Below, piece by piece: positions 1 through 7,473 of a DNA stretch of 45,906 bases. The notes beneath the pieces were generated by a model. It saw nothing but the letters and a program-made list of their open reading frames with translations. It had not been told where the DNA came from and searched no databases. The first letter of the stretch is position 1. Each line of letters opens with the position of its first letter. Source of the DNA: DATKZH01 sp964475955 (lineage in GTDB: Bacteria; Planctomycetota; Planctomycetia; Pirellulales; Thermoguttaceae). Both the position numbers and the translations under genes were made by a program. The stretch spans positions 1 through 45,906 of the forward strand of contig CAYYZY010000047.1 in assembly GCA_964475955.1 (NCBI GenBank), given 5' to 3'.

Positions 1-1
1 C

Positions 2-1441
2 TGCTTCTACCTGAACTGGGACCGCAACCGCTACCGCTTCGGGCTGACGCCCAACCTGAACCAGATCCTGGTCGTCCGCCGCGGGGCCGTTCAGAAGAAA
101 GCGATCGACGATCGAATCAAGCAGGACACCGAGAAGCTGTTCAGCGCCGGCACGAAGGACATCGACCGCCGCTACGCGCCGAAGCGGAGCAACGAGGTCC
201 CGAACCGGCCCGTGCTGACGCTGGTGGTGATGGGGGTGGACAAGCCGGCGGGGACGCCGGAGACGATGCGGCAGATGGAGTCGATCGTGCGCGAGTGCGG
301 CACCTCGGGCCGGACGTTCAAGTCGGCCTTGATCTTCACGGCGCCGGATTCCGGCGGGGCGATCCGCGAGGCGGCCCGAAGCTGCCTCGCCTGGGAAGAC
401 ATCGACGACGATGCCGACACGGTCAAACAGCTCGACGAAGCCCAGGAGCGGCTCCTGAAGCGCAACCTCGGCCGGGCCAAGAGCGACCTCAAGGAAGCCC
501 TCTGGCGGGCCTATCACCGTCTCTATCTGCTGGGCAAGGACAACACGCTGCGGGAGATCGACCTGGGCCAGATCACGTCGAGCATGGCCGGCAGCATCGT
601 CGAGCTGTATCTCCGCGAGCTGAGCCGGAGTGACGAGATCGCGCCCAGCGTGGGGCCCAGCAAGCTGGTCAAGTATTGGCCGCCGGCTTTGACGGAGTGG
701 TCGACCAAGGGCGTTCGCGACGCCTTCTACTCGTCCCCTCAACTGCCGCGGCTGGTGCGGGCCGACACGATCAAGCGGACGATCGCCGACGGCGTCTCGC
801 AGGGCGTGTTCGGGTACGCGCGCAAGGACGACAAGGGGCAGCTCGCCTTGGATCGGTTCAACGAGAGCCTGGGCGAGTCGGAGGTCGAGATCGCCGAGGA
901 GGTCTTTCTGCTCAAGGCCGACGACGCCCGGAAGCTGCTCGAACCGCCGCGACTTGCGCGGCTGACCGTCCGCCCCGAGCACACGGTCCTCAAGCCGGGC
1001 GAGCAGGCGGCGTTCACCTGCACGGCGGAGGACCAGTACGGCAAACCGTTCGAGCTGCCGCCGATCCAGTGGTCGTCAACCGGCGGGACCGTCACCGCCG
1101 AAGGCCTCTTCACGGCAGCCGAGAACGCCGGGCAGTTCACGGTGCGCGGAGCGGCCGGTGGGATCGAGGCGATCGCCGAGGTGCGGGTCACCAGCAAGGA
1201 CGAGCCATCGCCACCCCCGAAGCCGGGAACGGGGACGATCCGCTGGAGCGGCGACGTGCCGCCGCAGAAGTGGATGAACTTCTACACGAAGGTGCTCAGC
1301 CGGTTCGCCTCCTCGCCGGACCTGAAGCTGACCGTCAGCTTCGAGGTCCCGGCCGACGATGACCAGGCCCGCGCGAAGGCAGACGAAGCCCGTTCGGGGC
1401 TGAGGGAGCTGGGGCTCGATGACGATGTGGTCGCCACCTAG
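2..1441 (+). CDS. DUF499-type ATPase, C-terminal part, with Ig-like domain (partial)
   Basis: The reading frame is open from base 2, so the gene enters from the left and its N-terminal ATPase core lies outside the window. About 479 codons remain. The first ~310 residues (start NWDRNRYRFGLTPNLNQIL; later PDSGGAIREAARSCLAWEDI) resemble the C-terminal half of DUF499 proteins, large ATPases found beside DUF1156 methyltransferases and helicases in anti-phage islands. From about base 958 to 1190 follows an Ig-like (Big_2-type) beta domain with the typical LTVRPEHTVLKPGEQ opening and the WSSTGGTV...GLFTA pattern. A proline-rich linker (EPSPPPKPG) leads to a short alpha/beta tail that ends in DDDVVAT. 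Family assignment is from memory of the sequence style; partner genes would lie upstream of the window. Confidence 0.6.
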   Translation, partial: CFYLNWDRNRYRFGLTPNLNQILVVRRGAVQKKAIDDRIKQDTEKLFSAGTKDIDRRYAPKRSNEVPNRPVLTLVVMGVDKPAGTPETMRQMESIVRECGTSGRTFKSALIFTAPDSGGAIREAARSCLAWEDIDDDADTVKQLDEAQERLLKRNLGRAKSDLKEALWRAYHRLYLLGKDNTLREIDLGQITSSMAGSIVELYLRELSRSDEIAPSVGPSKLVKYWPPALTEWSTKGVRDAFYSSPQLPRLVRADTIKRTIADGVSQGVFGYARKDDKGQLALDRFNESLGESEVEIAEEVFLLKADDARKLLEPPRLARLTVRPEHTVLKPGEQAAFTCTAEDQYGKPFELPPIQWSSTGGTVTAEGLFTAAENAGQFTVRGAAGGIEAIAEVRVTSKDEPSPPPKPGTGTIRWSGDVPPQKWMNFYTKVLSRFASSPDLKLTVSFEVPADDDQARAKADEARSGLRELGLDDDVVAT

Positions 1442-1523
1442 CCAAGATCTCTGCTTGGCAACCTCATGATAGGCAATGTCCGAGTTCACGATTTCCTGTC
1501 ACGCCAAAGGAAAGGGACGAGCC

Positions 1524-1610
1524 GTGAGCAAACTTGAGGATCGTTACCGGGGCACAACGAAGTACGTGCACGTGCTTGGCGAGCTTGTTCGGGCCGCTCA
1601 GTACCGCTAC
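1524..1610 (+). pseudogene. N-terminal fragment of a small conserved gene
   Basis: A GTG at 1524 is preceded by a usable ribosome-binding site (AAAGGGA, about 7 bases upstream). It opens a frame beginning VSKLEDRYRGTTKYVHVLG and continuing to AAQYR, which reads like a genuine conserved N-terminus. I recall similar small proteins near defence genes, but cannot name a function. After about codon 27 the frame remains open to 1865, but the translation becomes Arg/Ser/Thr-rich and no longer looks like protein. I infer that the gene is cut off near 1606. It starts only ~80 bases after the DUF499 gene, so it was probably its downstream operon partner. Confidence 0.4.
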
Positions 1611-1851
1611 GCAAGTTCAGGCCCCATCATTCGCACCTTGCCGTCTGCCGTGAGGACACGGCGCTCGACGACCACGGAAGGTTCACCTTTTTGGCTGCCT
1701 GCGGCGACGCGCACCTTCGGGGCGCGCGACTTGCCGTCCTCAAAGAGGCCCATCTCATCTTGGCCAAAATCCGCGACGAGGCGCACGGGGACCCAACGTG
1801 CAGCATCACCTCCAGAGCGCGGATATCGTTCTCGATGTCGACAGGATTCAT
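1607..1851 (-). pseudogene. possible decayed reverse-strand gene remnant
   Basis: On the reverse strand one frame ends at a TAG at 1607 with a plausible protein tail (FGQDEMGLFEDGKSRAPK, later VVVERRVLTADGKVRMMG). Another frame, starting at 1851, supplies a plausible beginning (MNPVDIENDIRALEVML). Joining them needs one frameshift near 1800. I do not recognise a family. The remnant starts almost exactly where the forward fragment at 1524 stops looking conserved, which suggests a rearrangement junction. This call rests on sequence style only. Confidence 0.2.
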
Positions 1852-2045
1852 GGGGACTCATATAGTCGTAGGCGGGTTCTTGGCGAGGAAGCAAAGCAGT
1901 TTCCCTTAGGCCAAGGAAACGCGGCCGTCAAGAGGGCGCGGTCGCGGCGATCACGGGGACGGGTGGGACGGGCGCCGGAATTCGGCCCGGTAGTATTAGG
2001 GGCCGGTACGTGTGCGGCTGGGGTGGGGGCGCCGCGTGGGAAAAG

Positions 2046-2248
2046 GCCCGTGAACGGGCTATGCGGGCGGAGGGGTGTGCGCGCCCCCGGCGTAAACGCC
2101 GGGGCTGGGACCGCTTCGCGGGAATGCCCGGTGAACCGGGCGGGGGGTGCTTGGCGGGGTTGGATTTTTGGGACGCGCCGAGTTTGTGGGGCGCGGGCGG
2201 TTTTGCCGCCGGTGGGGGGCACAATGCCCACCAGTTACCGTGGGTGGG
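2046..2248 (+). ncRNA. cluster of short perfect hairpins, possible structured RNA
   Basis: Consecutive perfect stems with tiny loops lie within 200 bases: 2046-2059 (GCCCG, loop TGAA), 2085-2104 (CCCCGGCG, loop TAAA), 2111-2121 (CCGC, loop TTC), 2126-2141 (GCCCGG, loop TGAA), 2196-2210 (GGCGG, loop TTTTG) and 2217-2229 (GGGCA, loop CAA). The last overlaps an alternative stem that pairs 2227-2232 with 2243-2248, so the two are mutually exclusive. Further stems follow at 2355-2378 and 2391-2421. The stems are seen directly. That they form a transcribed RNA, and the strand, are inference; a hairpin-repeat cluster is the alternative. Confidence 0.3.
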
Positions 2249-2311
2249 AAAGACGTGGGGTTCGAGGGGGAAAGACGTCGGGTTTTGGGGGAAGAGAGGT
2301 GCGGTTTGTGT
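2246..2311 (+). repeat. 22-bp G-rich tandem repeat, about three copies
   Basis: Two good copies (2246-2267 and 2268-2289) share GGGAAAGACGT followed by a GGGTT-like half. A degenerate third copy spans 2290-2311. The G runs give quadruplex potential on the plus strand. Confidence 0.55.
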
Positions 2312-2482
2312 GGGAGTGGCGCACCGCCAGCGGCCACGTGGCCCCACGGTAGATCCGCCAAATCTGCCCCTCTGGCGGGTGGCTTCGGAAGCGTAAGTCC
2401 TGAGGTGGAGGAGGCTTACGCGAAATCGATTTTTTGAAAAGGCGCTGTCGAAAAATGGTCCTCGCCGTAACCTGTTGTAGAC

Positions 2483-2590
2483 AAACGGTTTAGGGCGAGC
2501 CATCGGAATAATTGTTCGACACGATTTTCGCCGTTTTGGCCGGGTCTCGCGGGGGTTAACTCTTTCAGCATAAACGGTTTGCGCCGAGCC
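2483..2590 (+). repeat. 19-base imperfect direct repeat pair
   Basis: The segments 2483-2501 and 2572-2590 share AAACGGTTT followed by a GCGAGCC/CCGAGCC half, with 16 of 19 bases identical. They lie 89 bases apart in the more AT-rich part of the spacer. Their role is unknown; a binding site pair or a repeat remnant are both possible. Confidence 0.45.
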
Positions 2591-3050
2591 GCAAGACGAA
2601 TTTGCGGCGGCGTGGGGCCGTGCAACTATTTTCGCGATTCGGGCGTCTCGGGCAGTCGGGGCGCCGCGAAGCGTCGGGTGCGGGTGGCCTACGGATGGGG
2701 GCACGACGCGGAGAAAGGGAAGCGATGGATTGGCACCGGCGGGGCCGCGCCGGGTTGGCCGGAGCGAGGCGGGGCCTCGCGTTAGGGCGCTGCCGGGCGG
2801 AGCCTGGGAAGGAGGGAGAAGGTGTCGGTTCGCCCGATGATTGTCCGCGGCAGGGCTTGCCGCTTGGGGAGGTTTTTGGGGAGAATCGTAGAGGTTGCGC
2901 GGCAAGGGGTGTGTCGTCTTGTTGCTGCGCAACAGCGAGGAACTGGCGAATTGGTCGAAAGAGGTCGCGGAGCGTTTGCCGTAAACCGCTGGGTGCCACG
3001 CGGGCCCACGAAATCGCGCACGGTGATCTGGATGGCAGGAGGAAGCGACC

Positions 3051-4019
3051 ATGTGTGAAGACACGAGACGAGTGACGTTTTCAGGCGGGCGCCTGCGCGC
3101 GTCGCTGGCGGCGTGCGTCGTCGCCGCGACGGCCGTCTTCGCCCACGCGGAGGCGGTGCCCGGCGACGAGGCCCGGCCCTCGCCCGAACTGGTCACCGAA
3201 CAGACGCGGTCCGACCCTCAAGCCCTGGCCGCGCTGGAGGAGCCGGGCGAAGTCTTCTTTCGCGACGGCTTCGAGTCGGCCGAGTCGCTGGAGAAGTACT
3301 TCGAAATCCGCGGCCGGAAGCAGGGACACGTCCGGCTCGTGACCGGTGCCGACCTGGCCCACTCGGGCACCGGCGCCATCGAGCTCACCGCCCCGGCGCG
3401 CGAGGGACGCGAGTCGGGCGTCGGGGCCAGCGCCTGGTTCGGGCCCGAGGGTTACGACCGGGTCTCCTTCCGCCGCTACATCAAGTTCGCCGCCGACTAC
3501 GACCAGGGCGACTTGAACCACGTGGGCGGCGGACTGGCCGGCGTCGCCGGCACGAATCGCTGGGGCGGGATGGGCTCGGCCGGCGTGCGCCCTCGCGGCG
3601 ACGACCGCTTCACCGCCAGCTTCGAGCCCTGGCGCGATTGGGGCCGCTATCCGGCCCCGGGCTACATGTTCCTCTACACCTACTGGATGGACATGAAGCG
3701 CGGCCGCGACGGCAACTACTGGGGCAACATGCTCGGGCCGGAGAAGTCGGAACGCGTCGCCCTGAAGCGCGACCGGTGGTACTGCCTCGAGCACATGATC
3801 CGGGCCAACGACGTGGGCCGGGCCAACGGCGAGTTGGCCGCCTGGATCGACGGCAAGCTCTACGTCCACTACACGGGCATCCGCTGGCGGAGCGACCCGG
3901 CCGTCCGGCTGAAGCGGTTCAACATCGGCGTCTACGTCCACCATGCGCGCCGGGACAACACCGTCTGGTACGACGACATCGTCCTCTCGACCGGCTACGT
4001 CGGCCCGCGGGCGGAGTGA
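3051..4019 (+). CDS. secreted jelly-roll (polysaccharide-lyase-like) protein
   Basis: The protein has 322 residues. The ATG at 3051 has a strong AGGAGG at 3037-3042. An N-terminal signal-like segment (LRASLAACVVAATAVFAHA, about residues 16-34) predicts export. Residues ~65-315 read as one beta-sandwich with aromatic-rich strands (VSFRRYIKFAADYDQ; GYMFLYTYWMDMKRG; RWYCLEHMIRAND; LAAWIDGKLYVHYTG) and end in WYDDIVLSTGYVGP. This layout resembles concanavalin-like polysaccharide lyase or LamG-type domains, for example PL14-like. I see no catalytic motif I can assign with confidence. A role in binding or cleaving an extracellular glycan is inferred. It stands alone. Confidence 0.55.
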   Translation: MCEDTRRVTFSGGRLRASLAACVVAATAVFAHAEAVPGDEARPSPELVTEQTRSDPQALAALEEPGEVFFRDGFESAESLEKYFEIRGRKQGHVRLVTGADLAHSGTGAIELTAPAREGRESGVGASAWFGPEGYDRVSFRRYIKFAADYDQGDLNHVGGGLAGVAGTNRWGGMGSAGVRPRGDDRFTASFEPWRDWGRYPAPGYMFLYTYWMDMKRGRDGNYWGNMLGPEKSERVALKRDRWYCLEHMIRANDVGRANGELAAWIDGKLYVHYTGIRWRSDPAVRLKRFNIGVYVHHARRDNTVWYDDIVLSTGYVGPRAE

Positions 4020-4040
4020 CGGCGGCCCTCGCCGAACCTG

Positions 4041-4068
4041 CGGGAAACGCCCTCCGCGGCGTTCCGCG
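4041..4068 (-). repeat. half copy of dispersed repeat family A
   Basis: The sequence matches the right arm (GGAACGCCGCGGAGGGCGTT, here inverted and with one change) of the intergenic repeat whose fuller copies are at 10951, 24171 and 25738. Confidence 0.5.
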
Positions 4069-4226
4069 CTGGCTATCGGCAATGGCGGTGTTCAGATTTC
4101 CACACCGACGCGGTCCTATGGTAGCACCGCCCCGTCGATAGCGTACCACTGTAGATCTCGTCTCATCTTGACGAAAAACCGCGGGAGCGATATCCTCCCA
4201 CAGTGGCCAGGGGACGGTCACCATAG

Positions 4227-4343
4227 CTGCTCGAACCGAACGACGCATTCGAGGGTCTCAAGCCGATCGAGGTGATCGAGCGGGGCCAGATCGACCGGAT
4301 TTGGCAGATGATCTTCCTGCTGCGATCCGGCACGCCCTTCTGA
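4227..4343 (+). pseudogene. C-terminal fragment of a DUF2384 (MbcA/ParS/Xre-type) antitoxin
   Basis: A frame of 38 codons runs from just after an in-frame TAG (4224-4226) to a TGA at 4341. It contains NDAFEGLKPIEVIERGQIDR followed by IWQMIFLLRSGTPF. The pattern F-x-G-x-(K/R)P-x-E-x-I-x-x-G is typical of the C-terminal toxin-binding segment of MbcA/ParS/Xre antitoxins (DUF2384). There is no start codon, no N-terminal helix-turn-helix and no adjacent RES-type toxin, so this is a remnant. It was found by reading the spacer directly. Confidence 0.45.
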
Positions 4344-4370
4344 CCCGGCGGATTCCTGCCATGGCCCCGG

Positions 4371-4395
4371 CGGCACGTTGGCAACGTGCCCCACG
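4371..4395. repeat. dispersed hairpin repeat family C
   Basis: The stem GGCACGTTG/CAACGTGCC with a flanking CCAC is the same motif as at 20609-20665 and 39281-39308. It lies directly 3' of the TauE gene and may also act as a transcript end. Confidence 0.6.
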
Positions 4396-4412
4396 GCTCT
4401 CCCAACCGTGCT

Positions 4413-5165
4413 TCACGGCCAGGGCAGCAGGCCGACCATGCGCAGGCCGGCCAGCGCGGCCAGGATGAGGACGAGCCACTGGAAGAGCTTCTGGGGGATG
4501 ATCAGAAAGAGCCGCCTTCCCAGCAGGGCCCCGAGCACGACCGCCGGGATCACGACCAGGTCGAACCGGAGCGTTGCGGGTGTGATCATTTCCAGGGAGC
4601 CGAACAGGGGGACCTTGGCCAGGTTGACGATCAGGAAGAACCACGCCCACGTGCCCATGAACCGCTCTTTGGGGAGCCCGCGGCTGATCAGGTAGACGCT
4701 CATCACCGGCCCGGCGGCGTTGCCCACGGTGGTGCCGAACCCGGCCAGAAGCCCCGCGCCGGGGGCGAACCACCAGCGGCCGGGCATCCCGCGCCAGCCG
4801 AACCGCTGGCGCGCCACCTCCAGCCCGAGAAGCAGCAGCACGATCCAGCCCAGCACCAGCTTGAAGTGCTGGTCGTCGACCAGGAGCAGGACCGCGATTC
4901 CCGGCACGGCCCCCGCGGCCACGTAGGGAAAGAGCCCCCAAAGCCGGTCCCACTCGGCGTGCCGGCGGTAGAAGCCGACGGCGAACAGGTCGCCGACCAG
5001 CAGCACGGGCAGGAGCGCCCCCACCGAAAGCTTCTCGCTGCCGGCGAAGGCCTCGCTCATCAGGAGGATGGCCGGAATGGCCACGCCGGGAATCCCCGTC
5101 TTCGACAGCCCCACCAGCAGGGCGGCCGCGCATCCCAGGAGGTATGCCGTGAGGTCGTAACCCAT
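4413..5165 (-). CDS. TauE/SafE family sulfite/organosulfonate exporter-like membrane protein
   Basis: The protein has 250 residues and about eight hydrophobic helices. The TauE/SafE hallmarks are the first helix LLGCAAALLVGLSKTGIPG and the internal repeat segment LLAGFGTTVGNAAGPVMSVY. Members of this family export sulfite, sulfoacetate or other anions across the inner membrane. The gene starts 7 bases after the stop of sat, on the same strand, so the two are almost certainly co-transcribed. This supports a sulfur-oxyanion role here, although the family is broad and the substrate is inferred from context. Confidence 0.85.
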   Translation of the reverse strand: MGYDLTAYLLGCAAALLVGLSKTGIPGVAIPAILLMSEAFAGSEKLSVGALLPVLLVGDLFAVGFYRRHAEWDRLWGLFPYVAAGAVPGIAVLLLVDDQHFKLVLGWIVLLLLGLEVARQRFGWRGMPGRWWFAPGAGLLAGFGTTVGNAAGPVMSVYLISRGLPKERFMGTWAWFFLIVNLAKVPLFGSLEMITPATLRFDLVVIPAVVLGALLGRRLFLIIPQKLFQWLVLILAALAGLRMVGLLPWP

Positions 5166-5172
5166 CCGCTCC

Positions 5173-6432
5173 TCAACCGGCGGCCATCACCTCGGCGAGG
5201 ATCTTGGCGGTGCTCTGGCGCATGATCCGCGGGTCGACCGGCTCGCCCGCCTTCAGAGCGCGGCGGACCTCCTTGCCGGAGATGAACACAGGCTTCTCGT
5301 CCGGGTGATTCTGCATCAGGTCGACCCGGCCCATCGACTCGTAGAAGGCGGCGAAGCCGACCTTCAGCGGCGAGATCTTCAGGTCGCCGGCCAGGTCGTC
5401 GAAGACGCCCTGGGCGTCGAAGTCGCCCCAGATCGGCGTGCCGTCGTGGTAGGGGGCGTCGGCGTGCTTGCGCCCGATGATAATGTCGGTGAACCCGAAA
5501 TTCTGCCGGTAGATGCCGTGCATCACCGCCTCGGAGGGGCCACCGTAGAACATCTTGATGTCCAACCCGAGGAGGATCACGCGGTCGGGCACCGACTCGC
5601 CCCGCGGGCCCCACAGTTCCGCGTCGCTGTCGCCCTCGCCGAGAACGCGGCCGTCGATCAGCGCTTCGTAGGTGCGCATGCGCGCGTCGGCGTGGACGTC
5701 GTCGCCCTTGGTCTCGCCGATCAGTGGGTTCAGGCAGGCCCCGGCGTTGTGCCCGGCGCGAAGCAGCGTCTCTAGGCCGTAGACCAATGCATACTCGTGG
5801 GCCCGGTGCAGCGGGTTGCGCGTTTGGAAGGCGACCACGCGCTGCCAGCCCTTCTCGGCCAGAAGTCGCCGCACTTCGCGCGGCGTGAGCACGTATTTGC
5901 CGAACTGGGGATGCTTGGGCTGCGGGAGCACGTGGATGGAACCGCCCAGGAGGTGCGACTTGTCGGCGTCGCCGACGAGCACCATGTCGGCGCCCGGGTG
6001 GTCGGTGCGCTCGGTTCGGTAGACGCGCGCGAGGTACTTCTGCTTGTCCCAGGGGAACACGTCGCTGATTTCGAGCGTGGCCACGACCTCGCCCGAGGGG
6101 TTCACCAAGGCCGCTTCATCGCCCGGCCCCAATTGGGCGGCGGTCTCTCGTGTGACGGGCAGGGCCAACGGGATCGTCCACGCGTACTTCCCCCCATTGT
6201 GCTCAATGACCGACTCCTCCAGCACGCGATCGTACGTGGCCGAATCCATGGGCCCGACCAACGGGCTGAGGCCCCCGTCGCCGAAACGGTAGACCGTCGA
6301 AAGATCGGCCTCCGAGACGGGCACCTTTCGGAGGGTTTCCGCCTGGGCGAGGAAGTCGGGGATCGCTTCCTCCTCCACCGTTCGACAAACGGGTTCGTTC
6401 AAGCCGCCATGGGGGGGGATCAAATCGGCCAT
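5173..6432 (-). CDS. sat: sulfate adenylyltransferase (ATP sulfurylase)
   Basis: The protein has 419 residues when read from the ATG at 6432 (MADLIPPHGG). The frame is open further upstream, but that extension has no protein-like character. This is the single-chain Sat type, converting ATP and sulfate to adenylyl sulfate plus pyrophosphate. The nucleotide-binding motif QTRNPLHRAHE is at residues 203-213. The second motif reads GRKHADAP at 320-327, where many Sat proteins have GRDHAG. An N-terminal PUA-like region precedes the catalytic domain, and the length is normal for bacterial Sat. It is the first gene of a sat-tauE pair. No cysC (APS kinase) domain is fused. Confidence 0.93.
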   Translation of the reverse strand: MADLIPPHGGLNEPVCRTVEEEAIPDFLAQAETLRKVPVSEADLSTVYRFGDGGLSPLVGPMDSATYDRVLEESVIEHNGGKYAWTIPLALPVTRETAAQLGPGDEAALVNPSGEVVATLEISDVFPWDKQKYLARVYRTERTDHPGADMVLVGDADKSHLLGGSIHVLPQPKHPQFGKYVLTPREVRRLLAEKGWQRVVAFQTRNPLHRAHEYALVYGLETLLRAGHNAGACLNPLIGETKGDDVHADARMRTYEALIDGRVLGEGDSDAELWGPRGESVPDRVILLGLDIKMFYGGPSEAVMHGIYRQNFGFTDIIIGRKHADAPYHDGTPIWGDFDAQGVFDDLAGDLKISPLKVGFAAFYESMGRVDLMQNHPDEKPVFISGKEVRRALKAGEPVDPRIMRQSTAKILAEVMAAG

Positions 6433-7035
6433 CGGCAGGTGTTCCTGGCTCCAATTCGCGCGTGGGTGAGTCCGACCGCCGACTGTCGCACCGCGCAGAC
6501 CGCGACCTCGAGGCGGCTCTTCAGGTCGCCGGGCGCTTGCGGTGCCGCATTCGGCCCCGTCGATCGCGAAGGGGCACCCGCCGCCCGGCAGACGCGGAAA
6601 GCGTGCAGTATACGGACCGCGAGAGAGCGATTCAACGGGAAACTGCCGGGAACCGCTCCTGCGTCGGTGGAAGCGGGGCCTGCTCCCGGAGGTGCCCAGT
6701 AGCGGCAACGGATGGCCACGAAACGCACGAGACGGGGGAGCGCCGGAGGAGGCGGAGGGGTGGCCGGGGTCGACCGCAGCGAGCCCCTGGAATTGGCGGG
6801 ACTGTGGGCTCGCTGCGCTCGACTACAGCCGCCGGCAGCCCGTTTCCCGCTTTGCCCAATGCGCAGGCATGCTTTGCGCCTTCTCATGGGCATCTTTGCA
6901 GGGGTCCCCGGCCGAGCGCGCAAACCGGCATACGGCGCGCGCCGAGCGGCTTCGGCTCAGCCGGGAATCGAAACGGAGTGAGGCGCCAAACGCCCGGACG
7001 GGGGCGTGTCGGAGGGCCGGGCGGCCGCAGCGACG
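6433..7035. other. spacer upstream of sat with repeat B
   Basis: This 600-base spacer between sat and the Rrf2 gene (both leftward) contains the long hairpin repeat at 6757-6830. No gene or gene fragment was recognised. The sat promoter should lie near 6440-6600, but I see no clear -35/-10 pair. Confidence 0.6.
6757..6830. repeat. dispersed long-hairpin repeat family B
   Basis: It is about 74 bases long and shares with 10848-10918 the order GGTGGCCGGGGTCGA, CGCAGCGAGCCC, a central GGCGGGACTGT, then GGGCTCGCTGCG. The inner arms pair over about 17 bases. This copy is slightly diverged at its right end. Confidence 0.75.
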
Positions 7036-7473
7036 TCAGATATAGTACATCTGCCCGTCTTCCTGCTTCGCCCGCTCGAGCAACTCGGCGAACGTGATGC
7101 CGCCGAGCATCTCGCGCTCCTTGTTGTTCACTTCCTTCCAGGCCCTCATCAACACCTTGACGGCCGGGGAGTCGGGCGAGGCGCTGGGGCCTTTCCCGTT
7201 GCCACTCGCCGAAGTGCCGTCGATGACGTCCATCACCTGGCCCAGCGAGACGTCCTCCGGCGGGCGAATCAGGTGATAGCCGCCGGCCGCACCGCGGGTG
7301 CTGGCCACGAAGCCGGCGCCCTTGAGCTGCAACAGAATCTGAACCAGGAACCGGGGCGGCACGTCGTGCCGCTCGGCGATCTTGCGAATTCGAACCGGTT
7401 CGCCCGACCCGTAACGGGACGCCAGCTCCAACATCGCGATACAAGCGTACTCAGTCTTGGCGGAAATCTTCAT
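7036..7473 (-). CDS. Rrf2 family transcriptional regulator
   Basis: The protein has 145 residues. It opens MKISAKTEYACIAMLELA with a winged-helix recognition segment (RKIAERHDVPPRFLVQIL) and the glycine-rich wing STRGAAGGYHL, all typical of Rrf2 proteins. It lacks the three-cysteine Fe-S ligand cluster of IscR/NsrR; its only cysteine is at position 11. This is the state seen in CymR-like members that sense cysteine metabolism through a protein partner. It lies upstream of sat-tauE on the same strand, so control of sulfate assimilation is a reasonable inference. Confidence 0.88.
   Translation of the reverse strand: MKISAKTEYACIAMLELASRYGSGEPVRIRKIAERHDVPPRFLVQILLQLKGAGFVASTRGAAGGYHLIRPPEDVSLGQVMDVIDGTSASGNGKGPSASPDSPAVKVLMRAWKEVNNKEREMLGGITFAELLERAKQEDGQMYYI

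Larger units (their letters stand above)
1860..3036. other. gene-free region, G-rich on the plus strand, rich in hairpins
   Basis: No convincing gene was found on either strand. Long reverse-strand frames exist here, but they are Pro/Arg/Ala-rich with no start site or domain, as expected for the complement of G-rich DNA. The left half (2046-2421) carries many short inverted repeats. The stretch 2425-2640 is more AT-rich, holds a 19-base direct repeat, and could contain the promoter of the gene at 3051. Nothing recognisable was seen between 2640 and 3036. Confidence 0.6.

Noticed and set aside
2046..2248. Known riboswitch
   Set aside because: No consensus core of a riboswitch class that I know could be matched, and no coding gene starts within 800 bases downstream on the plus strand.
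1928..3196. Long reverse-strand open frame (about 420 codons)
   Set aside because: The translation is Pro/Arg/Ala-rich without domains or a start site. It is the complement of G-rich non-coding DNA and overlaps the real gene at 3051.
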